Shown: one piece after another, positions 24,787-33,737 of the stretch | How the letters are laid out: every line of letters begins with the position of its first letter | How positions within the stretch are numbered: the first letter of the stretch is position 1 | Assembly (NCBI RefSeq): GCF_900185715.1 | Contig: NZ_FYAS01000025.1 | Span: forward strand, 310,001 to 374,000 | Origin: Allobosea sp. CS1GBMeth4 | GTDB lineage: Bacteria; Pseudomonadota; Alphaproteobacteria; Rhizobiales; Beijerinckiaceae | Length of the DNA: 64,000 bases | Direction: 5' to 3' | The notes under the pieces: model-generated | The model's input: only the letters and a program-made list of their open reading frames with translations | Told to the model about the DNA's origin: nothing | Databases searched by the model: none | Position numbers and translations under genes: made by a program

Positions 24787-25425
24787 ATGACCGCCATCTC
24801 GCTCGAGCCGCTCGATCTGGCCGCGCTTCTCTGCAGCCGCGTCTGCCATGACGTGATCAGCCCGGTGGGCGCGATCGTGAACGCGCTGGAAGTGCTCGAG
24901 GAGGACGACCCCTCGATGAAGGAGTTCGCACTCGATCTGATCAAGAAGAGCGCCCGCAACGCCTCGGCCCGGCTGCAGTTCGCCAGGCTCGCTTTCGGCG
25001 CCGCCGGCTCGGCCGGCGCGATGATCGATCTCGGGGATGCCGGCGCCGTCGCCAACGGCTTCCTCAACGACGAGAAGCTCTCCCTCGACTGGGAGGCGCC
25101 GCGCGCGCTCCTGCCGAAGAACCAGGTCAAGCTGGTGCTCAACCTGCTCGTGCTGGCGACGCAGGCGATCCCGCGCGGCGGCAAGATCACCTGCCGCTGC
25201 ACCGTCGCCGGCGAGCAGGGCAGCTTCGCCATCACCGCCACCGGCTCGCATGCCCGCATCCCCGCCCATGTCGAGGATCTCATCGCCGGGCGCTCCGAGA
25301 CCGGCGCCATCGACGCGCACGCGGTCCAGCCGCTCTATACCGGCATGGTCGCCCGCGCCGCCGGGATGAAGATCGCCTTCGCGATCGAGGGCGACACGGT
25401 CAGCATCGCCGCCGAACCGGCCTGA
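24787..25425 (+). CDS. chpT: Histidine phosphotransferase ChpT
   Basis: 212-residue cytosolic phosphotransferase that relays phosphate from CckA to CtrA and CpdR in the alphaproteobacterial cell-cycle circuit. The dimerisation helix carries the phosphoacceptor His21 in 'CSRVCHDVISPVGAI', with the HD-[VI]-x-[SN]-P context conserved. The second half ('LPKNQVKLVLNLLVLATQAIPRGG', partly cited) is the degenerate HATPase-like fold that cannot bind ATP. It stands directly upstream of the cheA cluster (122 bp) and 6 kb from ctrA. ATG at 24787. Confidence 0.9.
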   Translation: MTAISLEPLDLAALLCSRVCHDVISPVGAIVNALEVLEEDDPSMKEFALDLIKKSARNASARLQFARLAFGAAGSAGAMIDLGDAGAVANGFLNDEKLSLDWEAPRALLPKNQVKLVLNLLVLATQAIPRGGKITCRCTVAGEQGSFAITATGSHARIPAHVEDLIAGRSETGAIDAHAVQPLYTGMVARAAGMKIAFAIEGDTVSIAAEPA

Positions 25426-25547
25426 CGGCCGCCGAGCACGCGCAGCGCTCGCGATACGACGTGGTTTTCGCGTGCTCTCAACTGATCATAAACCCTTACG
25501 CAGCAATATCCGCGGCAGCATCAGTGGCGTGAGCGAGCGGTCCGTGC

Positions 25548-28148
25548 ATGGACGAGTTGCTGCAAGAGTTTCTCGGCGAGACCGGCGAGCATCTCGACAC
25601 GGTCGATCGGGAGCTCGTCCGCTTCGAGCAGGAGCCGAACAACGGCGACATCCTGCGCAACATTTTCCGGCTCGTCCATACGGTCAAGGGCACCTGCGGC
25701 TTCATCGGCCTGCCGCGACTCGAAGCACTGACGCACGCGGCCGAATCCGTCATCGGCCAGTTCCGCGACGGCGCGAGCGTCTCCTCGACCGCCGTCACGG
25801 CGATCCTCGAAACGATCGACCGGATCAAGGAGATCATGGCCGAGCTCGCCGAGAAGGGCCAGGAGCCTCCGGGCCATGACGCCCAGCTGATCGACGAGCT
25901 GCGCGGACTCGCCGATCGGGCCAGGCAGGAATTGGCCGAGCGCCAGGCGCAGCCGCCGCTCGACCCGGTCGCCGCCTATCTCGCCCGCTCGGCCGGGACC
26001 CGGACCGCCGACGCCGCCGCGAGCGCGGCCGACGAGATGGACCTGGTCTTCCGTGCGGCGCCGAGCCCGCTCGACCTGCCCGGACAGGCGCATGGCGACG
26101 CGGCACGTGACGCCAGGGCCGCGGGCCCGGCGACGCTGCGCGTCAACGTCGATACGCTCGAGCATCTGATGACCATGGTCTCGGAGCTTGTGCTGACCCG
26201 CAACCAGCTGCTCGAGATCGCCCGCCGGCAGGAGGATGCCGGGCTGAAGGGGCCGCTGCAGCGCCTTTCCCTGATCACCGCCGAACTGCAGGACGGCGTG
26301 ATGAAGACGCGCATGCAGCCGATCGGCAACGCCTGGTCCAAGCTGCCGCGCATCGTCCGCGATCTCTCGACCGACCTCGGCAAGAAGATCGAGCTGGTGC
26401 TCGAAGGCGCCGACACCGAGCTCGACCGCCAGATCCTCGACCTGATCAAGGATCCCCTCATCCACATGGTCCGCAACTGCGCCGACCACGCGATCGAGGA
26501 GCCGCAGGAGCGCACGGCGCTCGGCAAGCCGGAAACCGGCACGATCCGGGTCTCCGCCTATCACGAGGGCGGCTCGGTCACGATCGCGATCACCGATGAC
26601 GGGCGCGGCATGGACGTCGCCCGGATCCGGCGCAAGGCCGTGCAGCGCGGGCTGGTGACGGAGGCCGAGGCCGAGCGGATGAGCGAGGCGCAGATCCTCC
26701 GCTTCATCTTCCATCCCGGATTCTCGACCGCGGACACCATCACCGCGATCTCCGGGCGCGGCGTCGGCATGGATGTGGTCAAGGTCAATGTCGATGCGAT
26801 CGGCGGCATGGTCGACATCACCAGCATCGCCGGCTCCGGGACCACGATCACGATCAAGATTCCGCTGACGCTGGCGATCGTCTCCGCCCTGATCGTCGCG
26901 AGCGAAGGCCAGCGCTTCGCCATTCCGCAGGTGGCCGTGCGCGAGCTGGTCCGCGTCAAGGCGGCGGGCGAGCACCGCATCGAGCACATCAACGGCGCGC
27001 CCGTCCTGCGCCTGCGCGAGCGGCTGCTGCCGATCATCGCCCTCGCCGGCGTCATGGGCGGCGCCGGCGCGGCAGCGCCCCATGACGGCTTCATCGTGGT
27101 GACGCAGGTCGGCGAGCGCCAATTCGGCATCCTCGTCGAATCCGTGTTCCACACCGAGGAGATTGTCGTCAAACCGATGTCGACGCGGCTGCGGCACATC
27201 CCGCTCTTCTCGGGCAACACCATCCTGGGCGACGGCGCGGTGGTGCTGATCATCGACCCGAACGGCGTCGCGCGTCTCGTCGGGGCGACCGCGCCGCAGG
27301 AGGAGGCCGCCCCCGATGCGTCCGCGGATGCCGCACACCCGGTCGAGCGCACCACCATGCTGGTGTTCCGCACCGGCAAGGACCGGCTGAAGGCCGTGCC
27401 CCTGTCCCTGGTCACGCGGCTCGAGGAGGTCGAGGCCGGGCAGTTCGAGAGCGGGGGCGGACGCATGCTGCTCAACTATCGCGGCCGGCTGATGCCGGTC
27501 GTCCCCGTCGACGGCGTCGAACTGCGACGGTCCGGCCTGCAGCCGCTGGTGATCTTCTCCGAGCGGGATTTCAGCATGGCGCTGGCGGTGGACGCCATCG
27601 TCGACATCGTCGACGAGGTGCTCGACGTCGAGATGCTGGCCTCGCCCGAGGATGGGCTGCTCGGCTCGGCGATCATCCGCGGCCGCGCCACGGAGATCCT
27701 CGACGTCGCCCATTACCTGACCAGAGCCAATCCCAACTGGCTTCGCCTGCGCCGCGACGATGCCGGCGCAGCGCGCGTCCTGCTGATCGAGCCGTCCGAG
27801 TTCCTGCGCGAGATGCTCGTTCCCGTGCTGAAGGCCGCCGGCCTGCAGGTCATCCATGCCGCGGACATCGCGATGGGCGCGGGCCTCGCCTCGGGCAGCG
27901 CCGAGCTCAAGGCCGTGGTCGTCGATCTCGACCGCGATCCGGAAGCGGCTTTCGCCTTCGCCTCCCGGCTCCGTGCCGAGGGCCGCCATGCGGACCTGCG
28001 CATCGTCGGGCTCGCCAGCCTGCCGACGCCCGAGCTGCATGTCGCGGCCGCACACGGGGAGCTCGACGAGGTCGTCGCCAAGTTCGACCGGCGGGCCTTG
28101 ATCGCGGAACTGGCCGAAAGCCGGCCCAGACTGAGGCGCGCCGCATGA
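25548..28148 (+). CDS. cheA: Chemotaxis histidine kinase CheA with tandem CheW-like modules and C-terminal receiver
   Basis: 866 residues. P1/HPt domain with phosphoacceptor His44 ('RLVHTVKGTCGF'); dimerisation and HATPase domains (about 200-480) with 'HMVRNCADHAIEEP' (N box), 'DDGRGMD' (G1) and 'GRGVGMDVVK' (G2). Then a CheW domain (about 485-590), a second CheW-like module (about 605-715), and a receiver-like domain from about 742. In the receiver, the acidic pair is 'IEPS' (one Glu only) while the phosphorylation Asp ('VVVDLDRD') and Lys ('VAKFDR') remain. A separate P2 domain is not obvious. Kinase output goes to CheY and CheB encoded downstream. Stop overlaps cheW (ATGA). Confidence 0.92.
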   Translation: MDELLQEFLGETGEHLDTVDRELVRFEQEPNNGDILRNIFRLVHTVKGTCGFIGLPRLEALTHAAESVIGQFRDGASVSSTAVTAILETIDRIKEIMAELAEKGQEPPGHDAQLIDELRGLADRARQELAERQAQPPLDPVAAYLARSAGTRTADAAASAADEMDLVFRAAPSPLDLPGQAHGDAARDARAAGPATLRVNVDTLEHLMTMVSELVLTRNQLLEIARRQEDAGLKGPLQRLSLITAELQDGVMKTRMQPIGNAWSKLPRIVRDLSTDLGKKIELVLEGADTELDRQILDLIKDPLIHMVRNCADHAIEEPQERTALGKPETGTIRVSAYHEGGSVTIAITDDGRGMDVARIRRKAVQRGLVTEAEAERMSEAQILRFIFHPGFSTADTITAISGRGVGMDVVKVNVDAIGGMVDITSIAGSGTTITIKIPLTLAIVSALIVASEGQRFAIPQVAVRELVRVKAAGEHRIEHINGAPVLRLRERLLPIIALAGVMGGAGAAAPHDGFIVVTQVGERQFGILVESVFHTEEIVVKPMSTRLRHIPLFSGNTILGDGAVVLIIDPNGVARLVGATAPQEEAAPDASADAAHPVERTTMLVFRTGKDRLKAVPLSLVTRLEEVEAGQFESGGGRMLLNYRGRLMPVVPVDGVELRRSGLQPLVIFSERDFSMALAVDAIVDIVDEVLDVEMLASPEDGLLGSAIIRGRATEILDVAHYLTRANPNWLRLRRDDAGAARVLLIEPSEFLREMLVPVLKAAGLQVIHAADIAMGAGLASGSAELKAVVVDLDRDPEAAFAFASRLRAEGRHADLRIVGLASLPTPELHVAAAHGELDEVVAKFDRRALIAELAESRPRLRRAA

Positions 28149-28645
28149 CCGGACCGACCGACGACGCCGCATCCGGCCTGGCGGCCTTCGAGGACTCGCT
28201 CGACTACGTCACCGTCACGGTCGGCGGGCAATTGTTCGGCCTGCCGATCGCGCGCGTGCAGGACGTCTTCATCGCCACGCGCATCACGCCGGTCCCGCTG
28301 GCGCCGCGGGAGATCGTCGGCCTGATCAATCTGCGCGGGCGGGTCGTCACCGCGGTCTGCATGCGCCGGCGCATGGGGCATGCCGATGCGCCGGACGCGG
28401 CGGGAAGCGGCGAGCGCGAGCTCACCGCCGTCGGCATCGATCTCGGCGGCGAAGCCTTCGCCCTCATCGTCGACAGCGTCGGCGAGGTGATGCGGCTGAG
28501 CCGTGCGACCTTCGAAGCCGTCCCGATCCATCTCGACCGCGCCTGGGCGAGCCTGGCCGAGGGCGTTCACCGCCTGGATGATCGCCTGCTCGTCGTGATC
28601 GACGTCGATACTGTCCTCACCATCGAATTGCCGGTCGCCGCCTGA
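28145..28645 (+). CDS. cheW: Chemotaxis coupling protein CheW
   Basis: 166-residue single-domain CheW that couples chemoreceptors to CheA on the cytosolic membrane face. 'VTVGGQLFGLPIARVQDVF' opens the SH3-like fold and 'GLINLRGRVVTAV' is the standard receptor/CheA contact region; the C-terminus 'LLVVIDVDTVL' closes it. It overlaps cheA by four bases and precedes cheY by 25 bp. About 20 extra residues ('HADAPDAAGSGERE') form an insert before the third subdomain. Confidence 0.93.
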   Translation: MTGPTDDAASGLAAFEDSLDYVTVTVGGQLFGLPIARVQDVFIATRITPVPLAPREIVGLINLRGRVVTAVCMRRRMGHADAPDAAGSGERELTAVGIDLGGEAFALIVDSVGEVMRLSRATFEAVPIHLDRAWASLAEGVHRLDDRLLVVIDVDTVLTIELPVAA

Positions 28646-28670
28646 CCCGACCGCCGCCTGGAGCCACGCC

Positions 28671-29036
28671 ATGAAATACTGCCTCGTCGTCGACGACTCC
28701 GCGGTCATCCGCAAGGTCGCCCGCCGCATCCTCGAGGGGCTGCAGTTCCGCATCGCCGAGGCAGAGGATGGCGCCCGCGCCATCGACGCCTGCAAGGGCG
28801 AGATGCCGGACGCGATCCTGCTCGACTGGAACATGCCGATCATGGACGGCTACGACTTCCTCAGGCAGCTCCGGCAGATGCCGGGCGGAAAGCGCCCCAA
28901 GGTCGTGTTCTGCACGACCGAGAACGATATCGCCCACATCGCCCGTGCCATGCATGCCGGCGCCGACGAGTACATCATGAAGCCCTTCGACAAGGACATC
29001 GTCGCGTCGAAATTCCATCAGGTCGGCCTGCTCTGA
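28671..29036 (+). CDS. cheY: Chemotaxis response regulator CheY
   Basis: 121-residue single receiver domain. Acidic pocket 'VVDDSAVIRK' (Asp8, Asp9), phosphorylation site Asp52 in 'ILLDWNMPIMDG', Thr in 'FCTTEND', Lys in 'YIMKPFDKD'. Phospho-CheY controls flagellar rotation at the motor switch. Third gene of the cheAWYBR operon; no cheZ is present, so dephosphorylation must rely on intrinsic activity or another receiver as sink. Confidence 0.94.
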   Translation: MKYCLVVDDSAVIRKVARRILEGLQFRIAEAEDGARAIDACKGEMPDAILLDWNMPIMDGYDFLRQLRQMPGGKRPKVVFCTTENDIAHIARAMHAGADEYIMKPFDKDIVASKFHQVGLL

Positions 29037-29082
29037 AGTCGCGCGGCATGCGCCTCTCCCGCTCCCTGGCCGCCTTCTCGCG

Positions 29083-30201
29083 ATGATCCCGGCGCCGAAC
29101 CCCGCCGGGCAGCCCGGCGCGCGTCCGAGCACGGTCGTGATCGCCGACGATTCCGTCGTGGTCCGGGGGCTGTTCGCGCGCTGGCTCGGCGAGAGCGGCC
29201 GCTTCCATGTGGTCGGGGTCGCGGGCGACGGCGAGGCGGCCGTCGAATGCGCCGGGCGCCACCATCCCGACATCATGGTGCTCGACCTCGACATGCCGAT
29301 CCTGGACGGGGCCGAGGCCCTGCCGCAGATCGTCAGGCAGAGCCCCGGCACCGCCGTGCTGCTGACGACGACGCTGACCGAGCGCAACGCGCAGCTTGCG
29401 CTGCAATGCATGAGCCGTGGCGCCGTGGACGTCCTGCCCAAGCCGGACCGGCGCAGCAGCCTGACGCTCTCGCTCGATTTCCGCAGCGAGCTGCTGGACA
29501 AGCTGGGCAGCATCGCGCAATCGCGCCAGCGCCATGGCGAGGCTGGGCCCGACCTCGGGCCAGGGGCCGCGCCGCAGGGCGGCGTCGTCGACCTGCGCCC
29601 GCTGATCTCGGTGATGCCGCGCTACCTCCTCATCGGCGCCTCGACCGGCGGGCCACGCGCCGTCGCCAGGATGCTGGCCGATCTCGGCGACGCCCTCGCC
29701 AGCCTGACCACGCTGGTCGTCCAGCACATGCCGCCGCTCTTCACGGCGTCGTTCGCCGATCAGATCGCCGCCCAGCTCGGCATTCCGGCCCGCGAGCCCT
29801 ATGATGGCGAACGGCTCGCCCGCGGCATGGTCTATGTCGCGCCGGGGGGGCGCCATCTCGGTGTCGACCGCAAGCTCGGGCATATCGTCGCCAGCGTGAG
29901 CGACGGCCCGCCCGTGCATTTCTGCCGCCCGGCCGTCGACGTGCTGTTCAGCGAAGCGGCGCGACATCTCGGCCCGGCGGCGCTCGGCCTGGTCATGACC
30001 GGCATGGGCAGCGACGGGACCGACGGCGCGGCCGCCCTGCGCCGCACCGGAGCGGCCGTGATCGTGCAGGACGAGGCGTCGAGCACGATCTGGGGCATGC
30101 CGGGCTCCGTGCTGCGCGCCGGACAGGCGAGCATCGTCCTGCCGCTCGGCGGCATCGGGCCCGCCATCCGGGCGCTCGTCGGCGGGGCCCACCCCGCATG
30201 A
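29083..30201 (+). CDS. cheB: Chemotaxis methylesterase CheB
   Basis: 372 residues. N-terminal receiver: 'VVIADDSVVVRG' and Asp68 in 'VLDLDMPILDG', with Lys in 'LPKPDRR'. A linker (about 130-180) leads to the methylesterase domain with the catalytic Ser in 'LLIGASTGGPRA', His in 'VVQHMPPLF' and Asp in 'MTGMGSDGTDG'. It removes methyl groups from (and deamidates) chemoreceptors for adaptation. The stop overlaps the cheR start (ATGA, 30198-30201). Confidence 0.94.
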   Translation: MIPAPNPAGQPGARPSTVVIADDSVVVRGLFARWLGESGRFHVVGVAGDGEAAVECAGRHHPDIMVLDLDMPILDGAEALPQIVRQSPGTAVLLTTTLTERNAQLALQCMSRGAVDVLPKPDRRSSLTLSLDFRSELLDKLGSIAQSRQRHGEAGPDLGPGAAPQGGVVDLRPLISVMPRYLLIGASTGGPRAVARMLADLGDALASLTTLVVQHMPPLFTASFADQIAAQLGIPAREPYDGERLARGMVYVAPGGRHLGVDRKLGHIVASVSDGPPVHFCRPAVDVLFSEAARHLGPAALGLVMTGMGSDGTDGAAALRRTGAAVIVQDEASSTIWGMPGSVLRAGQASIVLPLGGIGPAIRALVGGAHPA

Positions 30202-31097
30202 CCGAGCTCGATTTCGATTTCCTGCGCGTGCTCCTGCAGCGCCGCTCCGGTCTCTTCCTCAGCACCGAGAAGCGCTATCTCGTCGAGAGCCGGCTCGGCA
30301 TGCTCTGCCGCAGGCGCGGCATTGCCGGCATTCCGTCCCTGGTCGCGCAGCTGCGCAGCATTCCCTCTTCCGAGCTGGAGGCTGCCGTCGTCGAGGCGAT
30401 GACGACCAACGAGACGCTGTTCTTCCGGGACCGCACGCCGTTTGACCTGGTCCGCGACGTGATCCTGCCCGAGGCGCTCGCGAACAAGGCGCACAGCCGC
30501 ACGCTGCGCATCTGGTGTGCCGCGGTATCGACCGGCCAGGAGGCCTATTCGCTGGCCATGCTGCTCGACGAGGCGGCCGAGCGGCTGGCCGGCTGGAAGA
30601 TCGAGATCCTCGGCACCGACATCTCCCTCGATGTCCTGGAACGGGCCAAACTCGGCCTCTACAGCCAGTTCGAGGTGCAGCGCGGCCTGCCGATCCAGCT
30701 CCTGCTCCGGTATTTCAGGCAGGAGGGCGACAAATGGCGCCTGACCGAACGCATTCGCGACATGGTCCAGTTCAGGCAGCACAACCTGCTCGAGCCCAAC
30801 CACCATCTCGGCCAGTTCGAGCTGATCCTCTGCCGCAACGTGCTGATCTATTTCGACGTACCGACCAAGGCTCGGGTGATGGCCGCGCTCGCAGCGCGGC
30901 TGGCCGCGAACGGCGCCTTCATCCTCGGCGCGGCCGAGACCGTGATCGGCATCACCACCACATTGGTGCCGGACCCGGCGCATCGCGGCATCTATCGCGA
31001 CGCCTCCCAGGCCAGGCCGGCGCAGCGGCCGGGCTTCTTCGCGCCGCCGGCCGAGCGCGGGGCGGCCCCGGCGACGGCCAAGCTGGCGCGGCCCTGA
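30198..31097 (+). CDS. cheR: Chemotaxis receptor methyltransferase CheR
   Basis: 299-residue SAM-dependent glutamate methyltransferase. N-terminal helical domain with 'VEAMTTNETLFFRD', SAM site 'RIWCAAVSTGQEAYSLA' and 'ILGTDIS', and 'FELILCRNVLIYFD' in the catalytic core. The last 40 residues are Pro/Ala rich and probably disordered. It counteracts CheB in adaptation. Last gene of the che operon; the receptor genes are not in this window. Confidence 0.93.
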   Translation: MTELDFDFLRVLLQRRSGLFLSTEKRYLVESRLGMLCRRRGIAGIPSLVAQLRSIPSSELEAAVVEAMTTNETLFFRDRTPFDLVRDVILPEALANKAHSRTLRIWCAAVSTGQEAYSLAMLLDEAAERLAGWKIEILGTDISLDVLERAKLGLYSQFEVQRGLPIQLLLRYFRQEGDKWRLTERIRDMVQFRQHNLLEPNHHLGQFELILCRNVLIYFDVPTKARVMAALAARLAANGAFILGAAETVIGITTTLVPDPAHRGIYRDASQARPAQRPGFFAPPAERGAAPATAKLARP

Positions 31098-31126
31098 CGC
31101 CCTCGGCGCCGGCGCGCCCGACCCGC

Positions 31127-31153
31127 AAACAAAAACCCCGCCTCGCGGCGGGG
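31127..31153 (-). terminator. Intrinsic terminator for the ctrA transcript
   Basis: Perfect 7-bp stem CCCCGCC / GGCGGGG with a TCGC loop; read on the minus strand it is followed by TTTTTGTTT. It lies about 195 bp past the ctrA stop and faces the cheR 3' end, so it probably ends ctrA transcription. Confidence 0.65.
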
Positions 31154-31203
31154 TCCCCGTTCGCCTGTCGTGTACATCCGACGATCAGGCGATCAAACTC
31201 CTA

Positions 31204-31251
31204 GATCACGCTGCATTTGGACGGAATCGTCCAAATGCAGAAAACGTGATC
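31204..31251. repeat. Long perfect palindrome with 13-bp arms
   Basis: Inner arms CTGCATTTGGACG / CGTCCAAATGCAG separated by GAAT, flanked by outer arms GATCACG / CGTGATC. The total self-complementary length is unusual outside repeats. It is in the convergent gap between cheR and ctrA, next to a second palindrome. Confidence 0.85.
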
Positions 31252-31264
31252 GGTTCTCATAGTT

Positions 31265-31316
31265 TAGAGCATGCTCGATGCGAAAAACCGTTGCCACTTT
31301 TTCGCAGCATGCTCTA
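31265..31316. repeat. AGAGCATGC intergenic palindrome
   Basis: Arms TAGAGCATGCT / AGCATGCTCTA enclose a second pair GCGAAAAA / TTTTTCGC. The AGAGCATG..CGAAAA pattern is a common intergenic repeat of Hyphomicrobiales. A one-armed relative is at 20977-21002. Downstream of both cheR and ctrA. Confidence 0.85.
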
Positions 31317-31347
31317 GGCGTCGCTGATGACGCCGCGATGACGGCGA

Positions 31348-32049
31348 TCAGGCCGGGATGCGTTCGTCGGCCTCGCTCGGCTCGCGCAGCACATAGCCGC
31401 GGCCCCAGACCGTCTCGATATAGTTCTTGCCGTCCGAGGCGTTGGCGAGCTTCTTGCGCAGCTTGCAGATGAAGACGTCGATGATCTTCAGCTCGGGCTC
31501 GTCCATGCCGCCATAGAGGTGGTTCAGGAACATTTCCTTGGTCAGCGTCGTGCCCTTGCGCAGCGAGAGCAGCTCCAGCATCTGATATTCCTTGCCGGTC
31601 AGATGCACGCGCTGAGCATCGACCTCGACCGTCTTGGTGTCGAGGTTGACGACGAGGTCGCCGGTCGTGATCACCGACTGGGCATGGCCCTTCGAGCGGC
31701 GCACGATGGCGTGGATGCGGGCGACGAGCTCGTCCTTGTGGAACGGCTTGGTCAGGTAGTCGTCGGCGCCGAAGCCGAGACCCTTCACCTTGTCCTCGAT
31801 GCCGGCGAGCCCGGAGAGGATCAGGATCGGCGTCTTGACCTTGGCGACGCGCAGCGAGCGCAGCACCTCGTAGCCCGACATGTCGGGCAGGTTCAGGTCG
31901 AGCAGGATGATGTCGTAGTCGTAGAGCTTGCCGAGATCGACGCCCTCTTCGCCCAGATCGGTCGTGTAGACGTTGAAGCTCTCGGACTTCAGCATCAGCT
32001 CGATGCTTTGAGCGGTCGCGCTATCGTCTTCGATCAGCAGAACCCGCAT
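31348..32049 (-). CDS. ctrA: Cell-cycle transcriptional regulator CtrA
   Basis: 233-residue OmpR-type response regulator, the master cell-cycle/motility regulator of alphaproteobacteria. Receiver: '[12 protein letters not shown]', Asp51 in '[14 protein letters not shown]', Lys in '[13 protein letters not shown]'. C-terminal winged helix: '[19 protein letters not shown]' and '[12 protein letters not shown]', near-identical to known CtrA recognition regions, so binding to TTAA-N7-TTAA is expected. Standard length is 231-232. The ATG at 32049 is chosen; an upstream extension lacks family features. A TTAACCAT site at 32164-32171 lies upstream, consistent with autoregulation. Confidence 0.96.
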   Translation of the reverse strand: MRVLLIEDDSATAQSIELMLKSESFNVYTTDLGEEGVDLGKLYDYDIILLDLNLPDMSGYEVLRSLRVAKVKTPILILSGLAGIEDKVKGLGFGADDYLTKPFHKDELVARIHAIVRRSKGHAQSVITTGDLVVNLDTKTVEVDAQRVHLTGKEYQMLELLSLRKGTTLTKEMFLNHLYGGMDEPELKIIDVFICKLRKKLANASDGKNYIETVWGRGYVLREPSEADERIPA

Positions 32050-32390
32050 GTCACGTCCCCAATTTCGCCCCGAGGCAGCGATCCCGTTCAACCGCCCGGA
32101 ACCCTCATGGTCCTGGGGACGAACGCTTGCCCGATGAAACGCCACGCGACACGCTACGGGGAAATGGTTAACAAACCCTGATTCCCGGGCGCAAGCGCTT
32201 CTTGGCGAAAGGTTGACGATCCTTGTCGAGGTGAGTCGAATTTGACACGGATCATCCGAGCTTCAGCCGCGAAAGCACCTTTCGCGTAAGCTCGCATCGA
32301 AGAATCAGGCGAAAATCACCCGGCGCTCCGGCGCGGCTTCGAAACGCAGTGTTAATCACTCCGCTTAATGGAAGGTAAACGGCAGGGACC
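32050..32390. promoter_or_regulatory. Divergent ctrA/fliI promoter region (341 bp)
   Basis: No gene. It holds the upstream regions of ctrA (minus) and fliI (plus). ATGGTTAA at 32164-32171 reads TTAACCAT on the minus strand, the CtrA half-site. Near fliI, TTAA-N9-TTAA (32352-32368) resembles a CtrA box with two extra spacer bases. No clear sigma-70 boxes could be fixed. Confidence 0.5.
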
Positions 32391-33731
32391 ATGAGCGGCG
32401 CTTCGGCAGGCCAGGACCGGTTATCCACACTCGCCACGATGATCGGCGAGCTCGAGGCGACCTCCGTCTATGGTCGGGTCACCGCGGTGCGCGGTCTGCT
32501 GGTCGAGGTGTCCGGCCCGATCGCGGCGATGAGCCTCGGCGGCCGGGTCGGCATCGAGATCGCCTCCGGCGTCCGCGTTCCCTGCGAGGTCATCGGCTTT
32601 TCCGGCGAGAAAGCGCTGGTCATGCCCTATGGCGGTCTCGACGGCGTCCGCCGCGGCTGCCCCGCCTATGTCGACCGCGCCGTCGCGGGCCTGCGCCCGA
32701 CCGCGTCCTGGCTCGGCCGCGTCGTCGATGCGCTCGGCCGCCCCGTCGACGGCGGCCCGCCCTTGCCGCAGGGCGAGCACACCATCCCCTTCCGCAACGA
32801 CCCGCCGCCGGCCCATGCCCGCCGGCGCGTCGGCCCGCCGCTCGATCTCGGCGTGCGTGCCCTCAACACCTTCCTGACCTGCTGCCTCGGCCAGCGCATG
32901 GGCATCTTCGCCGGCTCCGGCGTCGGCAAATCGGTGCTGCTGTCGATGCTGGCGCGCTATGCCCGCGCAGACGTCAACATCATCGGCCTCGTCGGCGAGC
33001 GCGGCCGCGAGGTCCAGGAGTTCCTGCAGGACGATCTCGGGCCGGACGGCCTCGCCCGCTCGATCGTCGTGGTCGCGACCTCGGACGAGCCGGCGCTGAT
33101 GCGCAAGCAGGCGGCGCTGACGACGCTGACCCTCGCCGAGTTCTTCCGCGACCAGGGTCGGCAGGTGATGTGCCTGATGGACTCGGTCACCCGTTTCGCC
33201 ATGGCGATGCGCGAGATCGGCCTCGCCGCCGGCGAGCCGCCGACGACCAAGGGCTACACCCCGACCGTCTTCGCCGAACTGCCGCGCCTGCTCGAACGCG
33301 CCGGCCCCGGCACGGGCGACGGCGCGATCACCGGCCTCTTCACCGTCCTGGTCGACGGCGGCGATCATGACGAGCCGGTCGCCGACGCGGTGCGCGGCAT
33401 CCTCGACGGCCATATCGTCATGGAACGCAGCATCGCCGAGCGCGGCCGCTACCCGGCGGTCAACATCCTGAAGTCGGTGTCGCGCACCATGCCGCGCTCC
33501 TGCGACCCGCTCTATTATCCTGTCGTCCAGAAGGCGCGCGCCGCGCTTGCGACCTATGCCGACATGGAGGAGCTGATTCGGCTCGGCGCCTATCGCCAGG
33601 GCGCTTCCGCCGAAGTCGACGAGGCGATCCGGCTCAATCCCGAGCTCGAGGCCTTCCTGAAACAGGCCAAGGACGAATCGACCAGCCTCGCCGACGGCTA
33701 TGCCCGGCTCGCCCGGATCATGGGGATGTGA
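32391..33731 (+). CDS. fliI: Flagellum-specific ATPase FliI
   Basis: 446-residue type III export ATPase that energises flagellar protein secretion at the cytosolic base of the motor. Walker A '[16 protein letters not shown]', Walker B '[14 protein letters not shown]', and the F1-beta-like '[11 protein letters not shown]' and '[18 protein letters not shown]' blocks. AGGGA lies 3 bp before the ATG. In related genomes fliJ follows at once; here two minus-strand genes intervene and fliJ is at 35971. Confidence 0.95.
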   Translation: MSGASAGQDRLSTLATMIGELEATSVYGRVTAVRGLLVEVSGPIAAMSLGGRVGIEIASGVRVPCEVIGFSGEKALVMPYGGLDGVRRGCPAYVDRAVAGLRPTASWLGRVVDALGRPVDGGPPLPQGEHTIPFRNDPPPAHARRRVGPPLDLGVRALNTFLTCCLGQRMGIFAGSGVGKSVLLSMLARYARADVNIIGLVGERGREVQEFLQDDLGPDGLARSIVVVATSDEPALMRKQAALTTLTLAEFFRDQGRQVMCLMDSVTRFAMAMREIGLAAGEPPTTKGYTPTVFAELPRLLERAGPGTGDGAITGLFTVLVDGGDHDEPVADAVRGILDGHIVMERSIAERGRYPAVNILKSVSRTMPRSCDPLYYPVVQKARAALATYADMEELIRLGAYRQGASAEVDEAIRLNPELEAFLKQAKDESTSLADGYARLARIMGM

Positions 33732-33737
33732 GCGGCC

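Noticed and set aside
25521..28172. 883-codon minus-strand frame opposite cheA
   Set aside because: Composition is typical antisense shadow (Arg/Asp/Gly/His runs) and cheA on the plus strand has all catalytic motifs.
32352..32368. CtrA box upstream of fliI (TTAA-N9-TTAA)
   Set aside because: The spacer is nine bases instead of seven, so it does not meet the consensus; noted only as a near match.
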